Positions 1-10,170 of a DNA stretch of 64,000 nucleotides are shown here, one piece after another. The stretch comes from Bacteroidota bacterium (lineage in GTDB: Bacteria > Bacteroidota > Bacteroidia > Chitinophagales > BACL12), in assembly GCA_016706255.1 (NCBI GenBank), contig JADJJZ010000030.1, positions 1-64,000 on the forward strand. The letters are read 5' to 3'. The notes beneath the pieces are model-generated. The model was not told the origin of the DNA. It did no database searches and was given only the letters and a program-made list of their open reading frames with translations. Within the stretch, counting starts at the first letter, position 1. The number at the start of each line of letters is the position of its first letter. Position numbers and translations under genes: made by a program.

Positions 1-1640
1 CATTGTCGTTATAAACCAATGGTAAATTAGGGACAAAGGTTTTTATTAAGCAGATTGAGCGGTATTAAAGATAGGTTTTGCGGGTTGCTGCTGATAAATA
101 ATCATCTCCGCATTTATAGCATTGGATCTACCTTAGAATACGCTAATCTACCGTTCGCACTGCAAATATGAGCGATATAAAAATATATTTTCTGAATAAT
201 TCAATCGATTTTTGTCAAAAATATGGGGAAGCGAAGAATTAAACCTTTGACTATTAACATTTTGATTAAACTGTTCGGCAGCGGTTGGGAATTTATTTCG
301 CAATGGAATTACCATAAATAATAATAACAGAGGTATAATCGAATTTCCTGAAATTTGCAATCCTTTTAAACCCATGTTCACGCGGTTTCCGGCATTTCCT
401 GAAAGTGAGGATGGTAATCCTCCATTCGTAAATTCGGCATCACCAGCATGGCAATTTGCGCATCAAGATGTCAAGTGGCAATTAATCCGATATAATTACG
501 CACCTGGTCCATTCCGATAGCAATATATACTTCAGCCTCTAAAAGTTACCACCATGCATAATCCGGAAGTTTTCGATATCGATAAGCGGATTATCGGTTA
601 CAGCATTGGCTTCTATTTCGAAATATTTTGGTGCACAGTTTTAAATCCGTCAATTGCAGTAGTCCTAAAAATTGCGGAATACAACGAATACTTATATCTA
701 TCCTGATACAATTTATTTTCATCATTTATTACATCGTCGTTTTTGCGAATCAATTTAAACCGTCAAAAAGTAATTCATTAATTTTTCGGCAATAAATATT
801 TGACCTGTATGTCATTTGTGTTGATGTGGGAATTCATCAAACGGCTGTATAGATGCATGAAGCGCCGGCACCATCAGTTAAGGCGTGCAGTGATAATTTC
901 GTAAATAATTTATTTAACTCAACCATGTTTATCAGATGTAATGCCTGTTAATATAAAGTACCATTGTTTACTAATGCAAGTCCTTCTTTGGGATGTAATT
1001 TAATGCGCTCCAGGTTAAATCTCGCAATTATTTCATTCGGGCCTCCCTTGCTCACCTAAATAACTTACTGGAAACAATCGGCTAATCCGATAACAGCACC
1101 GCTACTGAGGTTAATGGTATCAGGAGGTCGCCACTGGCGCCAATTGGATCCTAACCCGCGAATCCGTGGTGTTATGTTGTTATTAATAAAAAAGGCATAT
1201 CGCTGCCTACATTTCAAAAGGAATTTTGCTTCATTTTTTAACAATGCATTCATTGAAATAACCATTGCGGCGCGCGTACATATACATCATCCAAATAATC
1301 ATTGTTCCGGATTTTAAAAAGAATAACAAATTAGTTTGCAGTTGTTGTGTTTCTCTCTTCGTGGGACAATAATTGGTTGGCTACTCTGCCAAATTTATGT
1401 GTTTACTCCATAAAATGGGTTTACCGTTTAGGGCACTAAAGTGGTGGATGTAATCATAACTCTGTTGGATTTTTTCCAAAATAGTCAGAATCCAAAGCAA
1501 ATACCACACCGGATTTGTTTTGAGCAATTGTTACAATTTTCTGAATTAGTGGGATAATCGTCTTTATAGGACTTTTGCTATTGCTGGCTTTAAGTGTTTA
1601 GATGCCGGGTTGCGCATAAGATGGTTTGATGCTGGTGTGA
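1..1640 (-). pseudogene. Broken MIO-type aromatic amino acid ammonia-lyase (HAL/PAL/TAL family), C-terminus near window start
   Basis: No intact frame exists, but pieces in different minus-strand frames line up in family order. Near 1265-1170 a segment reads RAAMVISMNALLKN, like the helix before the MIO loop in this family. Near 989-958 the frame reads KEGLALVNNGT, the PKEGLALxNGT signature with one extra residue. Near 380-240 it reads GLKGLQISGNS and then AEQFNQNVNSQ, which matches the C-terminal SAEQhNQdvNS region of phenylalanine/tyrosine ammonia-lyases. Length (about 1.6 kb) fits a 510-aa enzyme. Members deaminate His, Phe or Tyr to the acrylate; the AEQ-NQ-NS region favours an aromatic substrate over histidine (inference). 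The Ala-Ser-Gly MIO tripeptide falls in a scrambled stretch near 1100 and cannot be confirmed. It is the last gene of the degraded cluster. Confidence 0.75.
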
Positions 1641-1724
1641 TGAAATGGGATTCTAAGTTATTGTAAATTATATATATGTTATTTGTTAAAATTTTTATTC
1701 AACATTATTTTAATTGCTATTATG

Positions 1725-2965
1725 TCCTACTTTAATGGCAAGGCAATACTTCCTTGTGGATACTTATTATCGGGCATTAATTGTAATGCAGTTGGTAATT
1801 CATGAAAAGAAAATGTTGCCCCTGAAACCGACAGAACAGTTTTATCGGTAATCAAATTATTTAGTAATACATTCTTCCAAATTCCCGTAATAAGAAACCT
1901 TGAATCCGTTTATTAGCTTAACCATAAAGAAGTAAAGTCGAAAGCGGGCTGCATAACCTGTAGTTCCTGCACAAGTAACTACCATTCCATTTTTATCGCA
2001 TACGTATAAAGATTTAGGAAATGTATCTTCACCGCAGGATGTTCTATGACAATTTTACGTAATCGTCCGCCGTAGTTAAATCCAATAAACTTAAAAAGGG
2101 CTTTCCACTTCGTTGCGCCAACATCGATCTTGTGTTTCAGGCGGGACATCGTTTCCCGGGATAGCACCCCAATCGCGAATACTGCAGAATCGATTTAAAG
2201 CGAGTGCACCCCACCCGTGACAAAAAACACCATTTTTCGTGATTATTTACTACGGCCACAGGAATTGCTCCGGCTGTTTTTACTCATTGAATTGTCATTG
2301 CACCTGAAACCATCGCCACTTCAATTCCCAAATTAATACAAATGTCAATGTTTTTGTTTTAAGGTATGTGGTTCATAATGATTTAACAATATCTGCAGGG
2401 CGTTGTAACGCTGCTTACCATAATATGTGAAGCACCGTGTAGAGCCCGCATCCCAAATTTAAAATGATTCGGTTTTGGTAAACACTGGAAAGTCATTTTA
2501 CCTTACAAAAATGTGCATAGCTGCCGAAATTAGTTTCATATCCTAAGTTCTAAACGATTTATTTCAGGTAATATCTCCACCTGATTTTACATAGGTGTCA
2601 TTTTCATCGTACTAACCGCCTTGAATCACAACTGCATCACCAACATGAACATTTGTTACATTTTTCTCGATTTTATAAAACAATACCGGAACAATGGGAG
2701 TTCCGGAATATAATAGGGTAAATTCGATTCATTTCTTTGCGCCATCAATGCCATCATATCGCTCAGGATATGCTCTTGCTGCTCAAACAGACTTATAATT
2801 TTAACCGCAGCCATTACTGCAACCACTACTTCATTATCCGCTATTTAGGTGCATAGGAACTACCTCTGCTTCAAAAGCAGTTTTAGGCTAGCCAAAAACG
2901 ATTAGCACGCAGTGTTTGTGCATACATTAGTTCTGCAAAGCACCCATTTAACTCGTGTAATTTTC
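1725..2965 (-). pseudogene. Broken crotonyl-CoA carboxylase/reductase-like MDR dehydrogenase
   Basis: Read by frame-hopping on the minus strand. The N-terminus near 2960-2860 reads MYAQTLRANRFG then AFEAEVVPMHL, like the MYA-(W/V)-RRERYG-EP and AFQTEVVPVP opening of crotonyl-CoA reductases. Then come EVVVAVMAA (about 2830), KNVTNVHVGDAVVIQGG with YDENDTYVKSGGD (about 2670-2590), AGAIPVAVVNNHEK (about 2270-2230), a segment with IVIEHPAV (about 2040) that fits IVFEHPG, TCAGTTGYAARF (about 1970) for VVTCAATTGY, and a C-terminus HELPTALQLMPDN (about 1790-1750) that fits EEIPxAHQLMxDN. Order and spacing match the family over about 410 residues. Such enzymes reduce (and can carboxylate) enoyl-CoA with NADPH, giving extender units for polyketide or lipid synthesis. 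Whether the carboxylation residues survive cannot be judged. At least six frame changes are needed. Confidence 0.7.
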
Positions 2966-4510
2966 CTCATCGGTTTTAATTCCATTACCCAATTCTTTCT
3001 ATACCACCGGCAATTTATATTCGGGTAATTTATTTTTTGCCCAATTGCGCAATTCTGTATTTGTTAATACGCCGTCTTTTAGGACTGCTACCACACCAAC
3101 AGCTTCACCATAAACATCAAGGGGAACTCAATTTATTTTATAAATCTCTTGTTTATGGATGTAATAATAGATGTTGTTCAATTTCTGCAGGATAAAATAT
3201 TTTGTCCTTGGAAATGGAAAGTACATTATTTTTTTCCCAGTCCATTCAGGAAATAAATAACCTTCTCGCTTTCATCGAAAACCATATTCATCAAAAACAA
3301 AAAAAGAAGCAAACCAGCCATCAGAAGAAAATATTTTATCATTTTCCTGTTTAGGTTTTTATATCCATAGCTACAACATCACTCTTTTAAAGACACTTCC
3401 CCAATTGTTTTCGGGAGGTAATATATTACCCTCATCATCAATCACCTTTACCGAAACATCATCATATGCCTTTCTCCTGCTGAATGAAGCAACGCTTTTA
3501 ATTCCGGTTTATCAGCACCCAAATGCGCAAGTGGTTTCCCCTGCCGAAACGGAGTGCAGGGCAATACCGCTGGCTTCGGTTAATCCGCAACCTTGTGTGA
3601 AATTAAGATTTCAAAAGTAGCGTAACAAATTTCCGTTGCACAGCTTCAATTGGCGGAACTAATTGCATTGAATATTGAATATTTTAGTATGAAGATAAAA
3701 TTATACTGATGCACTTCTTCCATGCTACAAATAATCTTCACTATAATTCATGCTCAGGTGGCTAGGGGTAATTTCCGTGTTTATCAATCAAAGCATCACT
3801 TCAATCGGGTCAAACACCTTTAATAACACATTTGTGCAACCAGGTAAAAATTCGGAATATAAACAACCTACGTCTACAACAGCATGCCTTGCGGCCTGCA
3901 AACTAAATTTACATTGATGCTGTCCAACATCCCGGTGCTTCGCTGCGAGGTGTATAATACATGGGGGAAACATTTTTATTGTTGAGCATTACACCCTTGG
4001 CTTTAAACGTTGTTCCGAAGTATAAAATTATTAATGTCGGATCATTCAAATTTAATTGCGGAAGTAAATCAGGGTTAATTGTTTGTGTATTATGTATTTC
4101 TGTTAAATAATGTTTTAATTTCAATTACTTGCTCTCATAATCTTTCACCACTTGGTTTGCAGTCTGTTCAAAAGCCTGTCCGTAACAAACATTTTTATAT
4201 CAGCATCGTCAATTATGTAAGAAAACCGCATTTCATCAGGGTTTACCTGCCAGTTAATAGAAACCGGAATAATTCCTTGCTAATAAACAACCATTTGCCA
4301 GTTATATACTCCGCATTATTAATATCCAGCAAAGGAAAAGTATGCTCCCTTGTTTAAATTCGTTTTGGTTCAATCCATGCTGCAGCACGCAATGGCTATG
4401 CGCATATATTCAGCATACGTATACGAAACATCGTAGTTGTTGATTACGCACTGCTCTGCATGCATAGTGCTCTGAATTTTAATATTTCGCTATAAATAGT
4501 TGAATCATTT
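2950..4510 (-). pseudogene. Broken AMP-forming acyl/aryl-CoA ligase (ANL superfamily)
   Basis: Ordered fragments of an acyl-CoA synthetase lie on the minus strand. Around 4300-4200 the reading gives GIIPVSINWQVNPDEM, the A2-like GxVPVPLNWRLxPEE region. Around 4022-3984 it gives YFGTTFKAKGVML, a damaged YTSGTTGxPKGVML phosphate-binding loop (one residue lost, three changed). Near 3840-3790 FDPIEVML then LIDKHG match the FDPExxLxxIxxHR helix. Near 3450-3390 VIDDEGNILPPKTIGEVSLK matches the DxxGxxLPxGExGEI turn. Near 3190 KIFYPAEIEQHLLLHP matches the C-domain xxIxPxEVExxLxxHP, and around 3060-3000 LTNTELRNWAKNKLPEYKLP matches the C-terminal helix. Expected job: activation of an acid, plausibly the acrylate made by the neighbouring ammonia-lyase (inference). 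It lies between the SDR and the reductase in the same orientation. Confidence 0.8.
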
Positions 4511-4529
4511 TAGTTGTGAGATACGTTGC

Positions 4530-5270
4530 GGCTAAATGATTTCCTCCCGTTAACGGTGGGTAACGTAATTCCAAGAGAATCCTGCCTGCGGCGATGCTAG
4601 TACCGGGCCAGCAGCAGCCGCTATATCATCCGGGCGAACCAATTTATGCATTACATTTTCTTTTTCTTTTTCCATTTCTTCAGGGATATAATTTTGTAAT
4701 ACGGTTATGTTGCAACTAAACCCCGTGCAATAATAATATTTGTGATATTAATATTATTTTCGTCACGCAGAGCGTGGCGGCAAAAAACAATTTTCCAATA
4801 CGCCTTTGCATATTATAAACTGTAAATGCCCCGAACCCCTAAGTTGTGGGGACATGCTGTTGATTCCAATCCATCTTCCATATTGCTGATTGTTGGAACT
4901 GAATTACTTGAGGCATAATACAGAACAAAAGTTTTATATTTCAGTAATACTTTTTCTTGTATACCCGCAGCAAGTTGTTGCAATTTTTTTCTGGGGATTA
5001 GAATTTAGTCACGATACTCAATAGTGGCATACCATTTTGATGCAGGCATGCGACTAATTTCTTTTCGCACCGGCATCAGAAATTAAATCGGCTTTGTAGT
5101 GTAATATGTTTGGCATTGCTTAGGGCAGACGAAATTTCATTTAAATGATGTCTCATTTCTTCAACGGCTACAATTTTATATCCCAGATTAGCAAGTTGTA
5201 ATGCAATTGATTTGCCAATTCCGCTTCCGGCTCCAGTTACGAGTGCCGTGGAAACGTTTTCTGTTTTCAT
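4530..5270 (-). pseudogene. Broken short-chain dehydrogenase/reductase (FabG-like)
   Basis: The first 50 residues are intact in one frame: STALVTGAGSGIGKSIALQL near 5245-5190 holds the TGxxxGIG dinucleotide-binding motif. After about 5080 the frame breaks. A later minus-strand segment near 4790-4730 reads ALRDENNINITNIIIARGL and fits the AxExxxxNIxVNxIxPG region. The end, near 4660-4560, reads KLVRPDDIAAA and then LASPQAGF, the RPEDIAxxxxFLASPxAxx signature, followed by a damaged GxxLPxxGG. Total length of about 245 residues is normal for the family. The YxxxK catalytic pair can only be made (Y-N-M-x-K near 4815) by assuming one missing base. Expected job: NADPH-dependent 3-ketoacyl reduction for the neighbouring ketoacyl synthases (inference). 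Confidence 0.75.
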
Positions 5271-6250
5271 GCGGCCGCATTTTATATAATTGCTGCACCT
5301 CCGGCATATCCGGAGGCTGCGGTTGGGCAATAAAACAAGTTTCCCCGATTGTAATTTATTTTGTTAGTCGCCTGATGTAAGGTAATAGGTATACCCGAAA
5401 TAGTATGCTGTAGCAGCGTATCGATACTAACTTCCATTTTTCAATATCAATTCCCATCGCATTGGCAACTCCTTCAATAAGAATATAATTTGCCTGAGAC
5501 GGAAATACAATATCAATATCATTCGGTCGGATGCCATGCGGCACATACCTTTTCCGATATTGGCCATAATTTCCACCGAAATTTCCACCATACGTTTCCA
5601 AATCGTCATGAGTGTTCCGTGCAAACCTCGTTAAGAAGTTTCGATACTTGAAAGCATTGTACTGCCACCTGCAGTAGAACATAGACATTTTTTAGTCCGG
5701 AACCATCGGCAAATAATTCACTTACCATAAATCCTGAATCATAAGACCAGCCGCGGGTTAAAATAACTCTGCCCTGGCGCCATCGCCAAAAATGGACAAA
5801 TTTTGGGTCGTCTTTCTACAAAACGTGTTTTAATATTCGCACCAATTACACAAACATATTGCCGTATACCTGTTGGTATTAATCGGATTCCATGATCCAG
5901 GGCATGTTATTAAACTTGCGCAACTTTCAGTTAAACACCAACAGGACAAGTATAACCCAATAAATATTGCACATTGCATGATGCTGTGCATTAGTGTAAT
6001 CGGAAAGTTGATGTGCCCAATAAAATACGGTCGAGTTGTTTTGCCGTTATACCCGCATTATCCAACGCCATTTGTGCTGCTTTAGCTGCGATAAGGGCTG
6101 GTTGCAAAATCATCGGGAGCAATATGTCCGGTTTTTATTCCGATTTATCGCGCACCATGGCAATATTCAAAATCCAGATTCAGTCTTTTGCTCAATTCTT
6201 CCGTTGTAACCGGTTCACCCCGCAAACAAATTCCACTGCCTAGTAATTTT
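5270..6250 (-). pseudogene. Broken 3-oxoacyl-ACP synthase III-like enzyme, copy A
   Basis: The N-terminal part near 6110-6040 reads MALDNAGITAKQLDRILLGTST, here split over MALDNAGITAKQ and LDRILLGTST, matching ALxDAGxxxxxIDxIIxATST of KAS III. Near 5930 a fragment ESCAS sits where the catalytic cysteine motif is expected. Near 5870-5800 GIRQYVCVIGANIKTRFV fits GxxxxVLVVGAExxSRxV. Near 5540-5440 DIDIVFPSQANYILIEGVA fits the His/Asn-containing DIDxxxPHQAN motif, with Ser in place of the catalytic His. After one frameshift near 5430 SIDTLLQHTISGIPITL fits NIDxYGNTSAASIPLAL. At least five frame changes are needed. Product class is clear; substrate is unknown. It sits directly upstream of the SDR and downstream of copy B. 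Confidence 0.8.
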
Positions 6251-6289
6251 TAACGCCTCAGCCTTTCTTAATGACTTATACATTGAATA

Positions 6290-7430
6290 TTAAGCCGCCG
6301 CAAGAAAATTCCGCCACCTTACAGAAAAGTAAAGAGCATAAACTTTTTATTTTGGATTATTTTCTAGTCATTGATATGCGCAGCGAAGGCAAAAAACACC
6401 GCTAGAAACCGCACCTGCATAATCTTGAATTACATCGACAGTATTTCGCGCGCAATCCCTGAATAAGCAATGGCATAAACCAGCGTTTTTTATTTACCGA
6501 TGCGGTATTAAATAGTCAATATCACTTTTTGTTAAACTCCTGAACTGTGATATAATAATTGTGAACTTCCCGCCAAGCCTGCTTTCGAATAATTTGATTC
6601 AGTTTCTTTTGACATTTTCTATATCATAAGCATTGTCATTCAAATCAACCTGATTAGTGGCAGTAAAACCTGACTGCCCATTACGCAAGGAATAAGTACT
6701 CGATCTGCCCCTAAAAGGCAGCACCAATACCCGAGTTCATTCGCTCTAGTTAAAATTAACGGCACCGGCATCCTCCCACAGCATAAATAAGATTTTGTCC
6801 CGAACTTTTGTTGGCGCTTCACCCGCTGTAATCAGCACATTACGGGCACCTGAACGAATAAATTGCGACGCCAAACCATCGCATAGATTACAGAACCGCA
6901 ACCGTTTCTTATTTCCATAGCAGGGCAGCTTCGGCTTTCAAGTTTTCCCCGCAACATAAGTGCCTGTAGAATTTGTATAAAATGGTGAGGTAACCGTTAC
7001 CGGAAATTACCATATCAATGGTATCGGTTAAAAACATTATTTTCACGAATTTTTTGCGCTGCTTTGATCATTAAATCAGCAGTAGTAAGTTCATTTTTAC
7101 AATTGGCGTTCCGGGCACGTGACTCCAGTATCTGCTTTCATAACCAAGCGTATTTTTAACAAAATCGGAGTCGTAATTTTATCAGCAAATATTTTCTCCG
7201 CAATCAGGTCCATAATAATTCATGTATTGCGTATTTAACTAGTTTGCGATCCCATCGGGAAAAGCAGTAGCAACACGTTTAATGGTAACGCCGTTTAACT
7301 GATTAAAATATCTGCCGTTGATACTGTAGTAAAGTCACTTCTTTTTCAATGATGTTCAACAAATAACAATAGTTTTTAATTGCATTAATTCAGCGGTATT
7401 TATATTAATATTAAATAACTTCCTATCAAA
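6290..7430 (-). pseudogene. Broken 3-oxoacyl-ACP synthase III-like enzyme, copy B
   Basis: A second, diverged KAS III lies upstream of copy A on the same strand. The start near 7300-7270 reads GVTIKRVATAFPDG. Near 7130 SRYWSHVPGTP fits the RxxxxxGT region. Near 7030-7010 DTIDMVISG precedes the strand that ends with AGKLEAEAAL after frame correction. Near 6925-6890 one frame reads MEIRNGCGSVIYAM, which contains the catalytic cysteine context (D/E-I-R-x-x-C-x-x-x-x-Y-A). Near 6880-6850 LASQFIRSGARNVLITAGEA is intact and typical. Near 6530-6510 DIDYLIPHR gives the His motif, and near 6400 GAVSSGVFFAFAAHI fits the C-terminal GNxxAASxxxAL. Two KAS III paralogues side by side are unusual for primary fatty acid synthesis and point to a specialised pathway. 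Confidence 0.75.
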
Positions 7431-7717
7431 AAACGTTTGCTATTAGGTAACTACATGATTAATAGAATCCCATTTGTCAAAATCGGCTGCGATATATTCG
7501 CAGGTTGCAGGATTAAACCATTGTCGTTAAAAACCTTGCGGATAATAGGTAATTTGTTGTAGAATTTGGTCCGGTATAGGGCAATATTAAAGCTATTTCC
7601 GAATACCAAGTTAGCAAATTCCGTGTTATTTCACGCGCTGTTGTTTATACTTGACACTTAATAATAATTCATATATAATCCTTATTTATAAAGGCTTATA
7701 GCTAAATTTCTAACTAC
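7431..7717. other. Degraded stretch upstream of the broken cluster, nothing assigned
   Basis: No frame longer than about 40 codons and no motif I recognise. A minus-strand reading near 7590-7520 (YTGPNSTTNYLLSARF) hints at a further broken coding region, but I cannot place it in a family. The stretch CATTGTCGTT occurs both at position 1 and near 7518; the matching sequence is too short to call a repeat. Confidence 0.3.
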
Positions 7718-7752
7718 TTGACATTTAATATTTTATGAATGTTGTACCTTTG
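7718..7752 (+). promoter_or_regulatory. Bacteroidota-type promoter for the MBOAT gene
   Basis: TTGACA at 7718-7723 and TACCTTTG at 7745-7752 are 21 bases apart, matching the Bacteroidota pattern TTTG/TTG, 19-21 bases, TAnnTTTG. The gene starts 32 bases downstream at 7785. The segment TTGACATTTAATATTT also occurs in the repeats near 43.17 kb. Confidence 0.6.
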
Positions 7753-7784
7753 AAAATTCATGGGAAAGTCTCATTTTTACCCTC

Positions 7785-9180
7785 ATGGCTTTTAACTCAT
7801 ACCTGTTCCTGCTGTTTTTGCCTCTGGTTTTATGCTGTTTTTACTTAACTGCAGAAAAACACCGTTGGAAAATCTTATTGGTGTCGAGTTATTTGTTTTA
7901 TATGCTTTATAAAGCAGAATACGGATTAATCTTATTGTTTTCAACTTCGGTTTGCTGGTATGTAGGGAATTTAATTAGCAGGAGTAGCGATAAACAAACG
8001 CGCAAACGCTACCTTATTATCGGGATAATAATTGATGCGGGTATTTTATTTGTTTTTAAATATTTTGGATTATTTGAATCACTATTTGAGTCAATTAAAA
8101 ATCCGGAAGCACTACAAAATAGTCCGGAAACCATTTTACTGCCAATTGGTATTTCCTTTTATACATTTAAGTCGCCAAGGCTATTTAATTGATGTATACC
8201 GGAATGTAACCAAACCCGAACCACATTTTGGCTATTTCGCTTTATATGTATCCTTTTTTCCTCAATTAATTGCGGGGCCAATTGAACGTGCTAATGAATT
8301 AATACCACAATTACATGCGCCAAAAAAATTAAGTTATGATGATTTAATGTATGGTTGTAGCAGAATGGCGTGGGGATTTTTTAAAAAATTAGTTGTTGCA
8401 GATACTGTAGCCGGCTTTGTTAATTTCACCTTTGCTGATATCGAAAGTGCAAATGGAATACAACTTTATATTACGCTATTATTTTTCGCTGTGCAATTAT
8501 ATGCCGACTTTAGTGGTTACTGCGATATAGCAATTGGAACTGCACGTTTATTTGGCATTCGTTTATCTGAAAACTTTAATCAGCCGTATCTTGCAACCAG
8601 TATTGCCGATTACTGGAACCGTTGGCACATAACACTTACAGCCTGGATTCGCGATTATATTTTTATCCCTTTAAACAGAGGAGTAACTACTTACAGTAGA
8701 ATTTATTTAAATACGCTTATTGTTTTTTTACTGATTGGATTATGGCATGGTGCCAGCTTAAGTTTTATTGTATTTGGATTGCTGAATGGTTTATTATCCA
8801 TTTTACAATCATTATATAAACGCATTTCGTTTTTGCCAAAATTCAAATCAAAAGCCGGAAAAATATTTTTAATTATATGGAATTTCCATTTGCTTATTTT
8901 GACGGGCGTAATATTCAGAGCAAAAAACTTTACTGATGCCTTGTTATATTATAAAAAACTGTTTACCGATTTTAGTTTCGGTTTACAAAAAATATTGAAT
9001 GGATTTTCAGGATACGAATTTGCCTTATGTTGTATAGTAGCTGCTTTATTTGTAGCTGCTGTGTGGTTGCCAAAACATTTTAAATTTAAATATGCTTATG
9101 GCTTTTTATTTGCAGTAGTGGCGCTGGTAATTTTATTGGGGAGAAACAATGCTGAAACGTTTATTTACTTTCAGTTTTAA
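7785..9180 (+). CDS. MBOAT family O-acyltransferase (AlgI/DltB-like), with one frameshift
   Basis: A membrane-bound O-acyltransferase that would move an acyl group across or onto a cell-surface polymer. The first frame runs from ATG 7785 and ends at a stop near 8192 just after LLPIGISFYTF. The second frame continues with GYLIDVYRN and PQLIAGPIERA, exactly the family order (LPIGISFYTFQxxSYxIDVYR then FFPxLIAGPI). Removing one base near 8168-8176 joins them into a protein of about 464 residues, the normal length. The conserved DFSGYCDIAIG and the WNRWHITLT segment follow, and the catalytic histidine lies in LIGLWHGASLSF near 8740. About ten hydrophobic segments are visible. The frameshift lies at the edge of the error-rich first 7.7 kb, so sequence error is the likelier cause. 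No AlgJ/AlgX-type partner is next to it, so the polymer is unknown. It ends one base before the convergent anti-sigma gene. Confidence 0.8.
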
Positions 9181-9435
9181 TCAGGTTTCGGGATTACTTT
9201 GAACCTGAGTAATAATAGCTTGTTTAAGTTTTTCGCTGCAGTCTTTACGTTCAACTTTTGCAGTAATAAACTCTTTAAATGTTTTTTCAATATGGTAATG
9301 TTCAAGGCAACCCTTGCAACGCTGGATATCCATAATAAATAAATTGCGTTCAGTTTCAGGTAATTCACCATCTAAAACCAAAAAAACCTTTTTTACAAAG
9401 TTTCGGCAATCATGTTTGGGTAGCTGTTGATCCAT
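9181..9435 (-). CDS. Small zinc-finger-type anti-sigma factor
   Basis: An 84-aa protein encoded three bases downstream of the ECF sigma gene, the usual arrangement for a cognate anti-sigma factor in the cytoplasm. It resembles the RsrA-type zinc-binding anti-sigma family: Cys10, a helix, then QRCKGC near residues 39-44. The usual H-x3-C-x2-C motif has Asp where His is expected (D-I-Q-R-C-x-x-C), so zinc binding or redox sensing may be altered. There is no membrane segment, so it is a soluble regulator. Signal and target promoters are not visible. Confident about the role from context; less so about the metal. Confidence 0.65.
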   Translation of the reverse strand: MDQQLPKHDCRNFVKKVFLVLDGELPETERNLFIMDIQRCKGCLEHYHIEKTFKEFITAKVERKDCSEKLKQAIITQVQSNPET

Positions 9436-9438
9436 AGC

Positions 9439-10074
9439 TTATCTTTTTTCTTTAAAACCTTCTTTTTGAGCGTATTCGCGTAATTTTTCCTTTAAAATAT
9501 TGCGTGCCCTGTGAAGGCGTGATCTAACCGTTCCGATGGGTATGTCAATAATTTTAGCAATTTCCTCGTATGAAAACTCCTCAATATCACATAAAAGGAT
9601 AATTGTTTTAAAGTCCACCGGCAGTTGATTCAACGCCCGTGTCACCTCATCTCCAAGCATGCCTTGAAACAATTCCTGTCTCAGGTCAAGATATTCAACA
9701 TGCCCCTCATCGTCGGTATCGTGAAAACTCGCTACCTCATCATAATCAACTTTCGCCGGTTGTTTAGTTTTTTTACGGTATTCGTTGATGAAACCGTTTT
9801 TTAGAATTTTAAACAACCACGCTTTGGCATTGGTACCTTGCTGATACGAATCTATAAAGCGATAAGCCTTCAAAAAAGTTTCCTGTACAAGATCATTTGC
9901 ATCATCTTCGTCTAAAGTAAGATGAAAGCCAAAGTTGTACAGCGCATCCATATGGGGTAAAAACTCCTTATTAAAGATGCGGTCTTTGTTGCTTTTAGTG
10001 AGGTTGCCTTTGTCCACGAGGGTAAAATTAGAATAAAGTTGCCGATGATTCAAATTAACCATTTTTACCGGCAT
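9439..10074 (-). CDS. ECF-type RNA polymerase sigma factor (SigR/RpoE-like)
   Basis: A 211-aa group IV sigma factor. Region 2 lies at about residues 38-105 with DLVQETFLKAYRF (2.2) and AWLFKILKNGFINEYR (2.4). Region 4 lies at about 145-200 with FKTIILLCDIEEFSYEEIA and the recognition helix IPIGTVRSRLHRAR. There is an acidic linker DTDDEGHVEYLD between them. It is followed after three bases by the anti-sigma gene, so the two are co-transcribed and presumably form a stress-responsive switch. The start is uncertain: ATG 10074, ATG 10062 or a later codon are all possible, because the first 30 residues are not conserved in the family. The 5' end lies head-to-head with the O-antigen ligase gene. 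Confidence 0.9.
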   Translation of the reverse strand: MPVKMVNLNHRQLYSNFTLVDKGNLTKSNKDRIFNKEFLPHMDALYNFGFHLTLDEDDANDLVQETFLKAYRFIDSYQQGTNAKAWLFKILKNGFINEYRKKTKQPAKVDYDEVASFHDTDDEGHVEYLDLRQELFQGMLGDEVTRALNQLPVDFKTIILLCDIEEFSYEEIAKIIDIPIGTVRSRLHRARNILKEKLREYAQKEGFKEKR

Positions 10075-10097
10075 TTTTCATTTAATATAATTTTTTT

Positions 10098-10105
10098 ACT
10101 TTTGG
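10098..10105 (+). promoter_or_regulatory. Possible promoter -7 element for the O-antigen ligase operon
   Basis: TACTTTTG fits TAnnTTTG and lies 65 bases before ATG 10171. No convincing upstream TTG element is placed at 19-21 bases, so this is tentative. Confidence 0.35.
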
Positions 10106-10170
10106 TTCATTATTTTATCAAAACCCAAAACCACGGCTATAGACCCTACTTCTACGAATCTTACTGCAAC

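Noticed and set aside
1..7430. Direct label as a flexirubin or aryl polyene cluster
   Set aside because: Ammonia-lyase, ligase and KAS III would fit, but the CCR-like gene is unusual and acyl carrier proteins, dehydratase and exporter were not found, so only the gene families are named.
1..7528. Flanking direct repeat (CATTGTCGTT at 1 and near 7518)
   Set aside because: Match is about ten bases long and decays immediately; not enough for an insertion target site or duplication.
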